Positions 18,155 through 27,243 of a DNA stretch of 64,000 nucleotides are shown in pieces. This DNA comes from JAMQKA01 sp031569985 (GTDB lineage Bacteria; Bacteroidota; Rhodothermia; Balneolales; Balneolaceae), in contig NZ_JAMQKA010000029.1 in assembly GCF_031569985.1 (NCBI RefSeq), positions 9,197 through 73,196 of the forward strand. The letters are read 5' to 3'. How positions within the stretch are numbered: the first letter of the stretch is position 1; each line of letters begins with the position of its first letter. Made by a program: the position numbers and the translations under genes. The notes under the pieces are model-generated. The model did no database searches, was not told where the DNA came from, and worked only from the letters and a program-made list of their open reading frames with translations.

Positions 18155-18880
18155 ATGAATCATATTTGGACTATTTGCAAACGAGAAGTTAACGCCTTTT
18201 TTGATTCGCTGATGGCCTACATCATGCTGGTAGTGTTTTTGGGAATCAGTGGATTATTTACCTGGATGCTGGGGGGCGGTGATATCTTTTTTGTTGGACA
18301 GGCCTCATTGGGCAGCTTTTTTGAAGTGGCATTCTGGACGCTCTTCTTTTTTATTCCCGCCATCACCATGCGCATGATGGCCGAGGAGGAGCGGGCCGGC
18401 ACGCTGGAACTCCTGGCCACCAAGCCGATCTCCCATTTCCAAATCGTAGCTGGAAAATGGCTGGCTGCCTGGCTGCTCATTGTCATTTCACTGGCCATGA
18501 CGCTGCCATATTACATTACTGTTGCCAACCTCGGCCCGATCGATCACGGCGCCACCATCAGCGGTTACATTGCACTGCTGCTGATTAGTGCGGTTTACAC
18601 CAGCATCGGCATCTTTGTCTCCAGCCTTACCAGCAACCAGATTGTGGCGTTTATCGGCACGCTTTTCATCGCCATCTTTTTCCAGATCCTATTCGGGCAG
18701 ATGGCATCCGTACTGCCTGAGTTCTTATCAGGTATAGCAGAATTTATGAGTCTTAATCAACACTATAGAACTATGACGAGAGGAGTTATCGGAATAACAA
18801 ATATCGTCTATATGCTAACACTGACCTTGCTTGGATTTGTATTTGCCACCGCTTCACTCAAACGGAGGGCGTGGCAATGA
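18155..18880 (+). CDS. gldF: ABC-2 transporter permease, GldF-type
   Basis: 241 residues with six predicted membrane spans (the first at about 22-42, the last near the C-terminus at 215-235). The block MRMMAEEERAGTLELLATKP, between spans two and three, is the hallmark of ABC2_membrane permeases of the GldF group. It pairs with the preceding ATPase. The stop overlaps the GldG start by ATGA, consistent with a single polycistronic message. Confidence 0.9.
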   Translation: MNHIWTICKREVNAFFDSLMAYIMLVVFLGISGLFTWMLGGGDIFFVGQASLGSFFEVAFWTLFFFIPAITMRMMAEEERAGTLELLATKPISHFQIVAGKWLAAWLLIVISLAMTLPYYITVANLGPIDHGATISGYIALLLISAVYTSIGIFVSSLTSNQIVAFIGTLFIAIFFQILFGQMASVLPEFLSGIAEFMSLNQHYRTMTRGVIGITNIVYMLTLTLLGFVFATASLKRRAWQ

Positions 18881-20466
18881 ATAACTGGTTTAAGGGCTTT
18901 TTCAAGAACAAGCGCGAGACTTCACTACAGCTCCTGTTAATTGTAGGAATAGCAATAACAGCTAATCTATTGGGGGACGAGTTGTTGCTGCGGTTGGATC
19001 TTACGGAAGATAATCGCTATACCCTGTCGCCGGCCAGTGAAGATATTGCTGAATCGCTGGATGACCCGGTGACGGTAACAGCCTATTTTTCGGAGAATAT
19101 GCCACCTCAGCTTTCTCAGGCGGAAGATGAATTCCGAAATTTTCTGGAGGAGTTCCGGGCGTATTCCGATGGCAACCTGGAGTATCGTTTTGTGAATCCC
19201 AGTGAGAGCAATCAGACCGAACAGGAAGCACAACAGGCGGGGGTCAGGCCGCTGAGTGTGCAGGTTCGGGAACGAGATCAGGTGTCGCAGCAGCGGGCTT
19301 ATTTGGGGGCTTTATTCCAGTATGGCGGAAAGCGGGAGGTTGTACCGGTTATACGTCCGGGTTCGGCACTCGAGTACACCATTGCCAGCACCATCAAGCA
19401 GCTGACGGTGGACCAGAAACCGAAAATCGGGTTGCTGCAGGGCCATGGCGAGCCGACGCAGCAGGAGATGACCCAGGTGACGAGCCAGCTCAGCCAGATG
19501 TATCAAATCACCGAGGTTTCCGGTTTGGATACGGCCGCAGTACCCGCCGATATCGAAGTGCTTATAGTGGTGGCGCCAGAACAGCAGCTCTCACAAGAGG
19601 AATTGCTCAAAATCGATCAGTACCTGATGGCTGGTGGACGAGCGATATTTGCAATAAATACTGTCCGTACTGATACCCGGCGCGGTATGGCAACGCCAAT
19701 GAATACGGGCATTGAGCGATTACTCTCTGCCTATAACACGCCTGTAAATACAAACCTGGTGCTGGATGCCAACGCCGCCAACATCCAGGTCCAACAGCAG
19801 CAGGGGGCGTTCCAGATTGTCAACCAGGTGCAATATCCCTACATCCCGCTGGCTAGTAATTTTGGTAATCACCCCATCAGCCAAGGTTTGGAGACCGTGA
19901 TGTTCCAGTTTGTTTCTTCGGTTGATACCAGCCGGGTTGACTCCTCGCAGGCACTCACCCCACTGGTGTTGACCTCCGATCAAGCCGGGGTATCACAGGG
20001 GCGATTTAACCTGAATCCAATGCAGGAATGGAATCAGCAAAGTTTTATGCAGTCTCATGTTCCACTCGGCGTAGCTGTTGAAGGGACGTTCGCTTCCGCT
20101 TTTGCCGGGATCGATTCGGTGAACGCAGAGTTGTCCAGCAGTCAAAAGACATCCATCGTGGTGTTTGGCGATGGCGATTTTGTGATTAACGGCCGGGGCC
20201 AGCAGCAACAACAGCAGCGCCTGCCGGAAGATAACGTCAACCTGATGGTGAACTCGGTCGACTGGCTGGCAGATGACACCGGACTTATTGAACTGCGGAC
20301 GCAGGGAGTCACTAACAGGCCACTTGTCAGCGTGGCCGATTCAACCAAAACAGTGCTCAAATACCTCAACACATTTTTGCCGATTGCACTGGTAATCGGG
20401 TATGGTATTTATCGGTATCAGCGCAGAAAGATCAGGCGACGCAAATGGATAGAAGCGGGCGTTTAA
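18877..20466 (+). CDS. gldG: GldG-like auxiliary protein of ABC exporter
   Basis: 529 residues from the ATG at 18877, which overlaps the permease stop (ATGA) and has GGAGGG eight bases upstream; a GTG at 18871 is an alternative. One membrane span lies near residues 18-40, a large extracytoplasmic region follows (ABC_transp_aux, with DLTEDNRYTLSPAS and QGHGEPTQQE), and a second span near 495-515 is followed by a short basic tail. This is the GldG/MxaA-like auxiliary component. A Gln-rich tract (GQQQQQQRLPEDN) lies near residue 450. Confidence 0.9.
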   Translation: MNNWFKGFFKNKRETSLQLLLIVGIAITANLLGDELLLRLDLTEDNRYTLSPASEDIAESLDDPVTVTAYFSENMPPQLSQAEDEFRNFLEEFRAYSDGNLEYRFVNPSESNQTEQEAQQAGVRPLSVQVRERDQVSQQRAYLGALFQYGGKREVVPVIRPGSALEYTIASTIKQLTVDQKPKIGLLQGHGEPTQQEMTQVTSQLSQMYQITEVSGLDTAAVPADIEVLIVVAPEQQLSQEELLKIDQYLMAGGRAIFAINTVRTDTRRGMATPMNTGIERLLSAYNTPVNTNLVLDANAANIQVQQQQGAFQIVNQVQYPYIPLASNFGNHPISQGLETVMFQFVSSVDTSRVDSSQALTPLVLTSDQAGVSQGRFNLNPMQEWNQQSFMQSHVPLGVAVEGTFASAFAGIDSVNAELSSSQKTSIVVFGDGDFVINGRGQQQQQQRLPEDNVNLMVNSVDWLADDTGLIELRTQGVTNRPLVSVADSTKTVLKYLNTFLPIALVIGYGIYRYQRRKIRRRKWIEAGV

Positions 20467-20530
20467 ACAATTAGAAATTAAAAATGGAGAATTAAGAATA
20501 ACATTATGTGGTGAATGGGTACACATGATA

Positions 20531-20605
20531 TTACGTATTGCGTATTGATCGAGTCGTTGGTTGAAAGCAGGATTTAATACGCAGTACGCAATACGCGATA
20601 CGCAA
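20531..20605. repeat. Inverted repeat of TACGCAATACGC type between gldG and DUF4340 gene
   Basis: TTACGTATTGCGTATTGAT (20531-20549) is matched inverted by repeated ACGCAATACGC-like words at 20577-20605. The 187-bp spacer is otherwise A/T-rich without a gene. Confidence 0.55.
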
Positions 20606-20653
20606 TTGATAATGAGAAATAACTGATAACAAATAACCAATTTTCGAAACAGT

Positions 20654-21592
20654 ATGACAAACGCGACAAAATCACTGGCTATCATTTTTGTGAGCCTGTT
20701 GGTTGTTACCGGGCTTGTAAAGTGGACTGATACCTCCTCTTCAAGCCAGGCGTTTAGATCCACCCTGGTGGAAGTGGATCAAGCCCGGGTTAACAGGATC
20801 GTGATTGAAGCACCTACGCAAAACCGAACCCTTACACTTAAGAAAGAGGGCAGTAGCTGGCAGGTAACAGGTAAATCCACCGAGGAGGGTTATCCGGCTG
20901 ACTCCACTTCAATAATACGGGCGATTGAGCAGCTGAATGATTTAAGCGTGCAGGCTGTGGCCACCCGGAATCCCCAAAAGTATACCCGTTTTAAAGTAGA
21001 CAGTACCGGTACTACCGTTTCGTTGTACAACAATGAAAACCTCCTTTCAAGCATTATCATAGGAGCACCACAGATTATTAGCCGCCAGCAATACAACAAC
21101 TACGTTCGGCCCGTTGATGATGAGGCGGTCTATTCCGTGGAAGGACTGCTCAGCTCAACGTATGGCAAGGACCTGGAAGGCTGGCGTGATAAGGCTGTTT
21201 GGGATCTTGATGACTCCCAGATTTCACGCATCGACTTTCTCTTTCCCGCGGACAGTTCCTACAGCATTCAGCGAGCGGGTGATAATGAGTGGGTTTCGGA
21301 CGGGGATACCCTGAGTGCCAGTTCAGTCAGCCGTGTTACCAGCCGGTTGAGTTCGCTCAGTGCCAGTGGTTTTGTGGAAGGAGTGTCCCCATCAAGCTTT
21401 GGAACCGAACTGTATGCAATTCAGCTACAGCTTGAAGATGGTACTCAGAAGACCCTGCGACTCAAATTACCAGGCGAAGAAGCATCATCCTATCATGCGG
21501 TTGCAGGAGATTACCCCTATACGTTTACGCTCAGCAAAGCATCCTTCGGCAATTCCGTTCTAAAAGCGCGTGGCGAACTGCTTACAAACTAG
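20654..21592 (+). CDS. DUF4340 domain protein
   Basis: 312 residues: a single N-terminal membrane anchor (about 8-26), then a soluble region with repeated beta-rich DUF4340 units (DQARVNRIVIEAP, ISRIDFLFPAD). DUF4340 proteins routinely follow GldG-type genes and probably act as the extracytoplasmic partner of the ABC exporter; the role is not known. It is separated from gldG by 187 bp that contain an inverted repeat but no terminator, so it probably belongs to the same operon. Confidence 0.88.
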   Translation: MTNATKSLAIIFVSLLVVTGLVKWTDTSSSSQAFRSTLVEVDQARVNRIVIEAPTQNRTLTLKKEGSSWQVTGKSTEEGYPADSTSIIRAIEQLNDLSVQAVATRNPQKYTRFKVDSTGTTVSLYNNENLLSSIIIGAPQIISRQQYNNYVRPVDDEAVYSVEGLLSSTYGKDLEGWRDKAVWDLDDSQISRIDFLFPADSSYSIQRAGDNEWVSDGDTLSASSVSRVTSRLSSLSASGFVEGVSPSSFGTELYAIQLQLEDGTQKTLRLKLPGEEASSYHAVAGDYPYTFTLSKASFGNSVLKARGELLTN

Positions 21593-21886
21593 CCCGTAAA
21601 TCTCACCAAGAAATTTGTTTATGGACAAGGCCCTCCGTCGCGTAAAGCTATGGAGGGCAGGCGAATGCGGGTTTACTCTACGAAGCCTTGGCGTAGGAGA
21701 GCCATTTACCCTTCAACGCCGCACAGAGACGAATTTCGCAGCGTTCTACACCCTGTTATAATTTTCTGACCCTAAAAATGGATACAAGTTTCTGTATGCC
21801 AATAGGTTACAGGAATTCAACATAAATATTTGTGAGATATCCGGGCTAGTTGTTATCCTGCATGCCGGAATACAGCATGCGTAGTT
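21593..21886. repeat. Hairpin-rich intergenic segment after the Gld operon
   Basis: Three imperfect hairpins are visible. GCCCTCC (21630) pairs with GGAGGGC (ending 21658). GGGTTTACTCTACG and CGTAGGAGAGCCATTTACCC (about 21670-21711) face each other. CTGCATGC and GCATGCGTAG flank a short loop at about 21858-21882. They look like members of interspersed palindromic repeat families. No gene is supported. Confidence 0.45.
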
Positions 21887-21899
21887 ACCTACCCCATGG

Positions 21900-22014
21900 T
21901 AATCGTAAGACGCTTACGATTATAATTGCAAACCTTTTACGATTACAGTCGTAAGTCTTCTACGATTATAATCGTAATCCTCTTGCAATTACTATCACAA
22001 GAGGTTTGGGATTG
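21900..22014. repeat. Array A: five tandem 23-bp palindromic units
   Basis: Units begin at 21900, 21923, 21946, 21969 and 21992, exactly 23 bp apart. The first is a perfect 10-3-10 palindrome with arms TAATCGTAAG and CTTACGATTA. The others keep the layout with substitutions: cores TGCAAACCTTTTACGA, CGTAAGTCTTCTACGA, CGTAATCCTCTTGCAA and CACAAGAGGTTTGGGA. The 7-bp linkers are A/T-rich (TTATAAT, TTACAGT, TTATAAT, TTACTAT). It lies between convergent genes (DUF4340 gene and pntB). Confidence 0.85.
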
Positions 22015-22734
22015 TAATACCATGCAAGAATTAGTGACCCACTTCTCGAAAGTTTATTAAGTCTACCTCCGGCCCTGGCGATTTATGAGTTGTCCGAGCA
22101 AGAGAAGCGAATGCCATTCTGAAAGAAGACTCCCGGTTGTGAATTAGGAGCTACCCTTCATTTGTCTGTCGATTTTTGCACCGCCAAAAACCGACGAAAA
22201 AAGCGGCCGCCTGAAATCTGTTTCGCTCAAAGCGGGTCTCCCTGCGCCTAAAAGAAACCTAGATATTATCATTTATAGTTTTTGTTTAGCCACCAGGTTT
22301 GTAACATCCACCAATTCTTAAAATCAACCTGCCAAGGTTTCTTTCTTAACGGTCTCCGGTCGTCCTGCTTGCCCATCGCTCCACAGATAAAGGCCGGAAA
22401 TGGTTGGATCATTGTTTACTCTTCGCTAGTCCCTTCGTCAGACAGAAATGCTTCGAGTACTCTTCTTGCAATGAGGAGGTTGATATTGGGCTTTTTAAAA
22501 AAATAAGCAATACCCCCCCCAAGTCCAGAGAATCCCTGCAGGAAGCTAATGAAAAGGCTCTTAACGTTCCAAAGCAATAAGTTAGTTTTAGGCAGGATAG
22601 GACAATATCTGGGATTCTTTGGCGGCTTTTTTGTGAAAGTTCTTTAGTCCGACCAATGGCGGATTTTTATCGCTAAAAAAATGAATACCCCCAATCAGCA
22701 AACTCTCCATGCTGGAGTCCATAGTGCGGCCTTA
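22015..22734. other. Gene-free interval between two palindromic arrays
   Basis: About 720 bp with no convincing coding region. A 74-codon plus-strand frame at 22282-22506 has no recognisable family or start signal. G/C-rich and A-rich patches alternate as in decayed repeat sequence. Confidence 0.5.
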
Positions 22735-22870
22735 TAATTACAAGCATCTTCTAACTATAATTAAGTAACCTACTTAAGGTAATTAAGTGACTTACTTAAC
22801 TATAATTAAGAGACCTACTTAATTACTTTAGGAGCGGCTCTTAATAGTAATTAAGTGACGCACTTAATTG
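22735..22870. repeat. Array B: six tandem 22-23-bp palindromic units
   Basis: Units begin at 22735, 22758, 22780, 22803, 22826 and 22848. The 16-bp cores are TTACAAGCATCTTCTA, TTAAGTAACCTACTTA, TTAAGTGACTTACTTA, TTAAGAGACCTACTTA, TAGGAGCGGCTCTTAA and TTAAGTGACGCACTTA. Linkers are 6-7 bp (ACTATAA twice, AGGTAA, ATTACTT, TAGTAA). The fifth core looks like an inverted copy of the fourth. The layout is the same as array A but with different arms. Confidence 0.85.
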
Positions 22871-22931
22871 TGAGAGGCTTTAAACGCCGTTTTTGTTTTA
22901 TCCACAGCCCATGATAAACTCAGAAGAGGAA

Positions 22932-22965
22932 ATAAAAAAGGTTGCAGATCCGGAAACCTGCAACC
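22932..22965 (-). terminator. Rho-independent terminator of the pnt operon
   Basis: On the minus strand GGTTGCAG, a 10-nt loop and CTGCAACC form a perfect 8-bp stem followed by TTTTTTATTT. It lies 27 bp past the pntB stop. Confidence 0.92.
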
Positions 22966-22992
22966 TTACACAAGTAAAAGAAAAGTACTTAT

Positions 22993-24414
22993 TTATACGG
23001 CATCGAGTGAATGTGAAAGAGCTTGCAGCGATTTCTTAGCATCACCAAAGAACATCTGGTTGGTATCCTCATAGAAAAGACTATTGTCGATGCCGGCATA
23101 TCCGGGAGAGAGGCTCCGCTTGAACACAATGGTTCGTTTCGCCTCATCCACATTCATGATCGGCATGCCGTAAATGGGGCTGCCGGACTCGGTTTTAGCC
23201 GCTGGGTTAACAACGTCGTTGGCACCGATAATCAACACCACATCAGTAGTTTTGAACTCAGGATTAATCTGGTCCATATCATACAGTTGATCATAGGGCA
23301 CATCGGCCTCGGCAAGCAATACGTTCATGTGACCGGGCATGCGACCTGCCACGGGGTGAATTCCATATTTTACTTCCACACCCTTTTCTTCCAGCGCATC
23401 CGCCACTTCTTTGAGCACGTGCTGCGCCTGGGCAACGGCAAGTCCATAACCCGGCACAATGATAACTTTATCGGCATAGGCCGTTTGAAGGGCAACATCA
23501 TCAGGTGTGGTCTCGTGGACCGTTTTGTCGTGGTCGACCGCTGCTCCGCCGCCACCTGATCCCCCGTCGCCGCCAAAGGCACCGAAGAGCACATTGCCGA
23601 GCGTACGGTTCATCGCTTTACACATGATGTTGGTGAGGATAAGTCCGGCTGCACCAACCAGCGCACCTGAAATAATCAGCAGGTTGTTGTTAATAACAAA
23701 CCCGGCCATTGATGCCGCAATCCCTGAATAAGAGTTGAGCAGGGAGATAACCACCGGCATGTCTGCCCCACCGATTGGCAGAACAGTGAGAACGCCCAAC
23801 AGCAATGCAATACCGAATATAAGCCAGAACGCCAGCATGTTGGTGGGGTCGAAAGTAAACCAGCCCACGAGTCCCAGCGTACCGAACGTCAATAAAAGGT
23901 TAAAGTAGTTTTGGCCGGGAAAAGCGATCTGTCCGCCCCCGATAAAACCCTTCAGCTTTCCGAATGCGATAAAACTGCCGGTAAAGGTGATGGAACCAAT
24001 CAGGATACTCAGGCCGATGGTGACGAGGTCTTGTCCTGCAAACAGCGTCGGATCCATCCGGGAGAATTCACCCCAGGCAACTAGCGCCGAAGCACCGCCG
24101 CCAAAGCCGTTGAAAATGGCAACCATCTCGGGCATGGCGGTCATCTCCACCTTCTTGGCGGCTATAGCTCCTATTAAACCACCGAGAAGTACGCCACCAA
24201 TGATATATTCAAACGTCAGTATTTGTTGATCGAAAAGGGTAATGATAACCCCCAGCAACATACCAAAAGACGCCATCTGGTTACCAGAGCGGGCCGTGGC
24301 CGGTGAGCCCAGCCGCTTGATGCCGATGATAAAGAACGACATCGCAACAAGGTAAAGCAGTTGAATCAGGTCGGGAAGTATGTTCTGGATTCCTTGTGGT
24401 AGAAACTCACTCAT
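22993..24414 (-). CDS. pntB: NAD(P) transhydrogenase subunit beta
   Basis: 473 residues. Eight or nine membrane spans occupy roughly residues 1-265 (domain II), followed by a soluble NADP(H)-binding domain III with VIIVPGYGLAVAQAQH, GRMPGHMNVLLAEADVPYD, and the terminal PGYAGIDNSLFY. With the two alpha polypeptides it makes the proton-translocating transhydrogenase that reduces NADP+ with NADH at the expense of proton-motive force. A Gly/Ser-rich joint (GGDGGSGGGG) links the membrane and soluble parts. It overlaps the previous gene by one base (TGATG). Confidence 0.96.
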   Translation of the reverse strand: MSEFLPQGIQNILPDLIQLLYLVAMSFFIIGIKRLGSPATARSGNQMASFGMLLGVIITLFDQQILTFEYIIGGVLLGGLIGAIAAKKVEMTAMPEMVAIFNGFGGGASALVAWGEFSRMDPTLFAGQDLVTIGLSILIGSITFTGSFIAFGKLKGFIGGGQIAFPGQNYFNLLLTFGTLGLVGWFTFDPTNMLAFWLIFGIALLLGVLTVLPIGGADMPVVISLLNSYSGIAASMAGFVINNNLLIISGALVGAAGLILTNIMCKAMNRTLGNVLFGAFGGDGGSGGGGAAVDHDKTVHETTPDDVALQTAYADKVIIVPGYGLAVAQAQHVLKEVADALEEKGVEVKYGIHPVAGRMPGHMNVLLAEADVPYDQLYDMDQINPEFKTTDVVLIIGANDVVNPAAKTESGSPIYGMPIMNVDEAKRTIVFKRSLSPGYAGIDNSLFYEDTNQMFFGDAKKSLQALSHSLDAV

Positions 24415-24701
24415 CAGTTATCCTCCTTTTTCTTGAACATCTCCAGCATACGATCGGTTACCATGAAGCCGCCCACCACATTGATAGTAGCAAAGACAAT
24501 GGCCACGAAGCCGATGAGGTGTGCCAGGCCGTTGCCAACATCACCGGCTACAACCAGCGCACCAATAATAGTAATGCCTGAGATAGCGTTGGCGCCTGAC
24601 ATCAACGGCGTGTGCAGCGTGGGAGGCACTTTTGAAATGAGTTCAAAGCCCACAAAAGATGCGAGCACGAAAATAAAGAGATTGAAAATTAAACCAGACA
24701 T
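24414..24701 (-). CDS. pntAB: NAD(P) transhydrogenase subunit alpha, membrane part
   Basis: 95 residues with three hydrophobic spans. It corresponds to the C-terminal membrane piece of PntA (domain II), seen as a separate gene in the three-subunit transhydrogenases. The motif TPLMSGANAISGITIIGA is characteristic. It is coupled to pntB by a one-base overlap and follows pntAA after 151 bp containing an inverted repeat. Confidence 0.94.
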   Translation of the reverse strand: MSGLIFNLFIFVLASFVGFELISKVPPTLHTPLMSGANAISGITIIGALVVAGDVGNGLAHLIGFVAIVFATINVVGGFMVTDRMLEMFKKKEDN

Positions 24702-24762
24702 AGAGTCTTTTAGTTAAGTGTTGGTTTTAAGAACTGAAAATATTTTCTAGTGTAAAGCCAAT

Positions 24763-24845
24763 CAGTCACCATTCCTCTTGGAGACCCATCTGAGCAGTAG
24801 CTTGTCTCCAGAGATTTTTTCCTGAAGTTCAGGGCGAAATGACTG
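24763..24845. repeat. Interspersed inverted repeat (GTCATTTCG type) inside the pnt operon
   Basis: CAGTCA (24763) and TGACTG (ending 24845) are the outer ends; an inner stem pairs GGAGAC (24780-24785) with GTCTCC (24804-24809). Read on the minus strand it starts GTCATTTCGCCCTGAA and contains AATCTC, the pattern of a palindromic repeat class common in Bacteroidota. It sits between the two alpha-subunit genes and would fold in their mRNA. Confidence 0.65.
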
Positions 24846-24852
24846 ACATTGT

Positions 24853-25980
24853 TTATTCGGATTCTTTCAGCATTGGACTGATGATTTCACCATCATGCGT
24901 AATCGTTGTTTTGAGGGTGATTTCATCTTCAAAGTCAAAGTGCAGCTCACCTTCTTCAATCAGGTGGTCCAGCAGAGCAAGCATGTTTTTGGAATATAGC
25001 TTGCTGGCGTGATACGCAAGCTGGCTGGGCAGGTCCAGCGGTCCGATAAGCTTTACTTCATGTTTTACCACATTTTCGCCGGGCTCGGTCAGTTCGCAGT
25101 TACCCCCCTGTTCTGCGGCCAGATCTACGACAACTGATCCGGGTTGCATATCCTTGACCATCTGTTCCGTAATCAGCAGTGGTGCTGGTTTCCCTGGAAT
25201 CAGTGCCGTCGTAATCACAATATTGGATTTCTTGGCATGCTCATGGATGACCTGTCGCTGACGTTCCTGCTTATCTTCCGAGAGCTCTTTGGCATATCCA
25301 CCTTCGGTTTGCGTGTCTTCACCTACATCAGGAACCTCAACAAAAGAAGCGCCGAGACTTTCCACCTGCTCTTTTACTTCCGGTCGGATATCAAACGCTT
25401 CTACCTTGGCACCGAGACGTTTGGTTGTGGCGATGGCCTGTAGACCGGCAACACCAGCACCCAGCACCAGTACCCTGGCAGGAGCAATAGTTCCCGCAGC
25501 GGTCATCATCATCGGCAGGTAGCGGTCCAGCTCATTGGCCCCGATCAAGGCTGACTTGTAACCGGCGATGGAGCTCATTGAGGATAACGCATCCATATTC
25601 TGTGCGCGAGAGATACGCGGGACGGCATCCATTCCCAGGGCTGTAATACCCTGTTGTTGAAGTTTATCTACGGTATCCTCGTTTTGGAGCGCCCACAAAA
25701 AGCAAACAAGCACACTTCCTTTCTGGAGCTTACCCAGATCCTCTTCAGGAGGAGTATTTATGCTTAGCAATAAGTCAGCTTTGGAAAAAAGCTTGTCCCT
25801 ATCGGCAACAATCTGGGCTCCTGCTTCCTCAAAAGCCGAATCTAAAAAATTTGAAGCATGCCCAGCGTCTTTTTCAATCCATACTTCAAAATCCTTGTCG
25901 ACCAATTGCTTGGCCGTTTCCGGGATGAGAGCTACTCGTTTTTCTAATTTCCCTGTTTCTTTAGGTACTGCTATAATCAA
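24853..25980 (-). CDS. pntAA: NAD(P) transhydrogenase subunit alpha, NAD-binding part
   Basis: 375 residues, domain I of the transhydrogenase, related to alanine dehydrogenase. Starts MIIAVPKETGKLEKRVALIP; the nucleotide-binding VLGAGVAGLQAIATTKRLGA lies near residues 171-190, and the TALIPGKPAPLLIT block is typical of PntA. Soluble and cytoplasmic, it binds NAD(H) and docks on the membrane subunits encoded downstream. First gene of the operon; the divergent neighbour is trxB. Confidence 0.95.
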   Translation of the reverse strand: MIIAVPKETGKLEKRVALIPETAKQLVDKDFEVWIEKDAGHASNFLDSAFEEAGAQIVADRDKLFSKADLLLSINTPPEEDLGKLQKGSVLVCFLWALQNEDTVDKLQQQGITALGMDAVPRISRAQNMDALSSMSSIAGYKSALIGANELDRYLPMMMTAAGTIAPARVLVLGAGVAGLQAIATTKRLGAKVEAFDIRPEVKEQVESLGASFVEVPDVGEDTQTEGGYAKELSEDKQERQRQVIHEHAKKSNIVITTALIPGKPAPLLITEQMVKDMQPGSVVVDLAAEQGGNCELTEPGENVVKHEVKLIGPLDLPSQLAYHASKLYSKNMLALLDHLIEEGELHFDFEDEITLKTTITHDGEIISPMLKESE

Positions 25981-26208
25981 TATGTTCCCTCCAACTATCG
26001 GTTATAAACTTGAGACACATATAATGAAGGAATAGAATGAAATGCAAATTATCGTAAAAGTAAAGTTTAATCTGGTCAAGTCGTCTATGAATTGGAACTG
26101 GCCTTAAAATATCGAGAATTCCTATGAGTTGGATAGGAAATATCGACTCAATGTTAAGGGTTATTTTTTGTAACTTCAGGCTGAAAATTGAAAACAAAGG
26201 TTAGAAGA

Positions 26209-27186
26209 ATGGAAGACATTGCAGGAAAGACATTAGATGTAGTAATAATTGGCAGCGGTCCGGCCGGCCTGACGGCAGCGTTGTATGCTGCTCGTGCTGA
26301 TCTGAATCCGCTGGTTTTTGAAGGACCGGAACCCGGGGGGCAGCTGATGCAGACAACCGATGTAGAAAACTATCCCGGGTATCCCGAAGGCGTGATGGGT
26401 CCCAAGATGATGGAGGATTTTCGTGAACAGGCCAAACGTTTTGGAGCGGACTGCCGCTACGGCATGGTTACAAACATAGAGTTTGACAAACGGCCGTATA
26501 AATTGACAGTGGATGAAGAAACTGAACTCTTCGCAAAGTCAATCATTATTTCAACGGGGGCTTCCGCAAAATGGCTGGATCTTGAAAGTGAGCAGCGGCT
26601 CCGCGGAAAAGGTGTTTCTGCATGCGCAACCTGCGACGGGGCATTCTTCCGCGATCAGCGTGTTGTTGTCGTTGGTGGTGGAGACACTGCTATGGAAGAG
26701 GCGACCTTCCTGACGAAATTTGCCAGCAAGGTAACCGTCCTGCACCGCCGGCAAGAGTTGCGAGCATCCAAAGCGATGCAGAACCGCGCGTTTGCCAATG
26801 ATAAAATTGAATTTATGTGGGATACCGAGCTTCACGAAGTGCTTGGTGACAAAGTGGTGGAAGGCGTGAAAGTGATTAACAATGAAACCCAGGAGATCAC
26901 AGAGCTCGACGATGTGACCGGCGTCTTTGTGGCCATTGGTCATAAGCCGAACACCGATCTGTTCAAAGGTGTACTGACGATGGATGATGTGGGTTACATC
27001 CAGACTAAAGGTCAGTCCACTGAGACCGATCTGCCCGGCATTTTTGCGTGTGGCGATGCAATGGATCCCATTTACCGTCAGGCCGTGACTGCTGCGGGCA
27101 CCGGCTGCCGTGCTGCGCTCGATGCCGAACGATTTTTAGGTGAACAGGCTGTGGCTGAAAAAGAGATGGCGGCCGAACAGCACTAA
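26209..27186 (+). CDS. trxB: Thioredoxin reductase
   Basis: 325 residues from the ATG at 26209; a TTG at 26188 would add seven residues without family support. The FAD motif GSGPAGLTAALYAARA is near the N-terminus, the redox-active CATC in ACATCDGAFF is near residue 145, and the NADPH motif VVGGGDTAMEEA follows. It closes with FACGDAMDPIYRQ. The flavoenzyme reduces thioredoxin with NADPH, which links to the adjacent NADPH-making transhydrogenase operon only by proximity. Confidence 0.96.
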   Translation: MEDIAGKTLDVVIIGSGPAGLTAALYAARADLNPLVFEGPEPGGQLMQTTDVENYPGYPEGVMGPKMMEDFREQAKRFGADCRYGMVTNIEFDKRPYKLTVDEETELFAKSIIISTGASAKWLDLESEQRLRGKGVSACATCDGAFFRDQRVVVVGGGDTAMEEATFLTKFASKVTVLHRRQELRASKAMQNRAFANDKIEFMWDTELHEVLGDKVVEGVKVINNETQEITELDDVTGVFVAIGHKPNTDLFKGVLTMDDVGYIQTKGQSTETDLPGIFACGDAMDPIYRQAVTAAGTGCRAALDAERFLGEQAVAEKEMAAEQH

Positions 27187-27204
27187 CCCTTTTCGATGAG
27201 TAAG

Positions 27205-27243
27205 AGTGATGGGTAAGGGACGCTCTCTCCCTTGCTCATTACT
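27205..27243. terminator. Bidirectional terminator-like hairpin between trxB and DUF4342 gene
   Basis: AGTGATGGGTAAGGG (27205-27219) and CCCTTGCTCATTACT (27229-27243) pair at 12 of 15 positions. It separates two convergent genes, ending directly at the stop of the minus-strand gene. T-tracts are weak. Confidence 0.5.

Noticed and set aside
22282..22506. 74-codon plus-strand frame
   Set aside because: No family, no start signal, and it lies in repeat-derived sequence between two arrays.
21900..22870. CRISPR array
   Set aside because: The units are directly adjacent palindromes with linkers of only 6-7 bp, no unique 25-40-bp spacers, and no cas gene is present.
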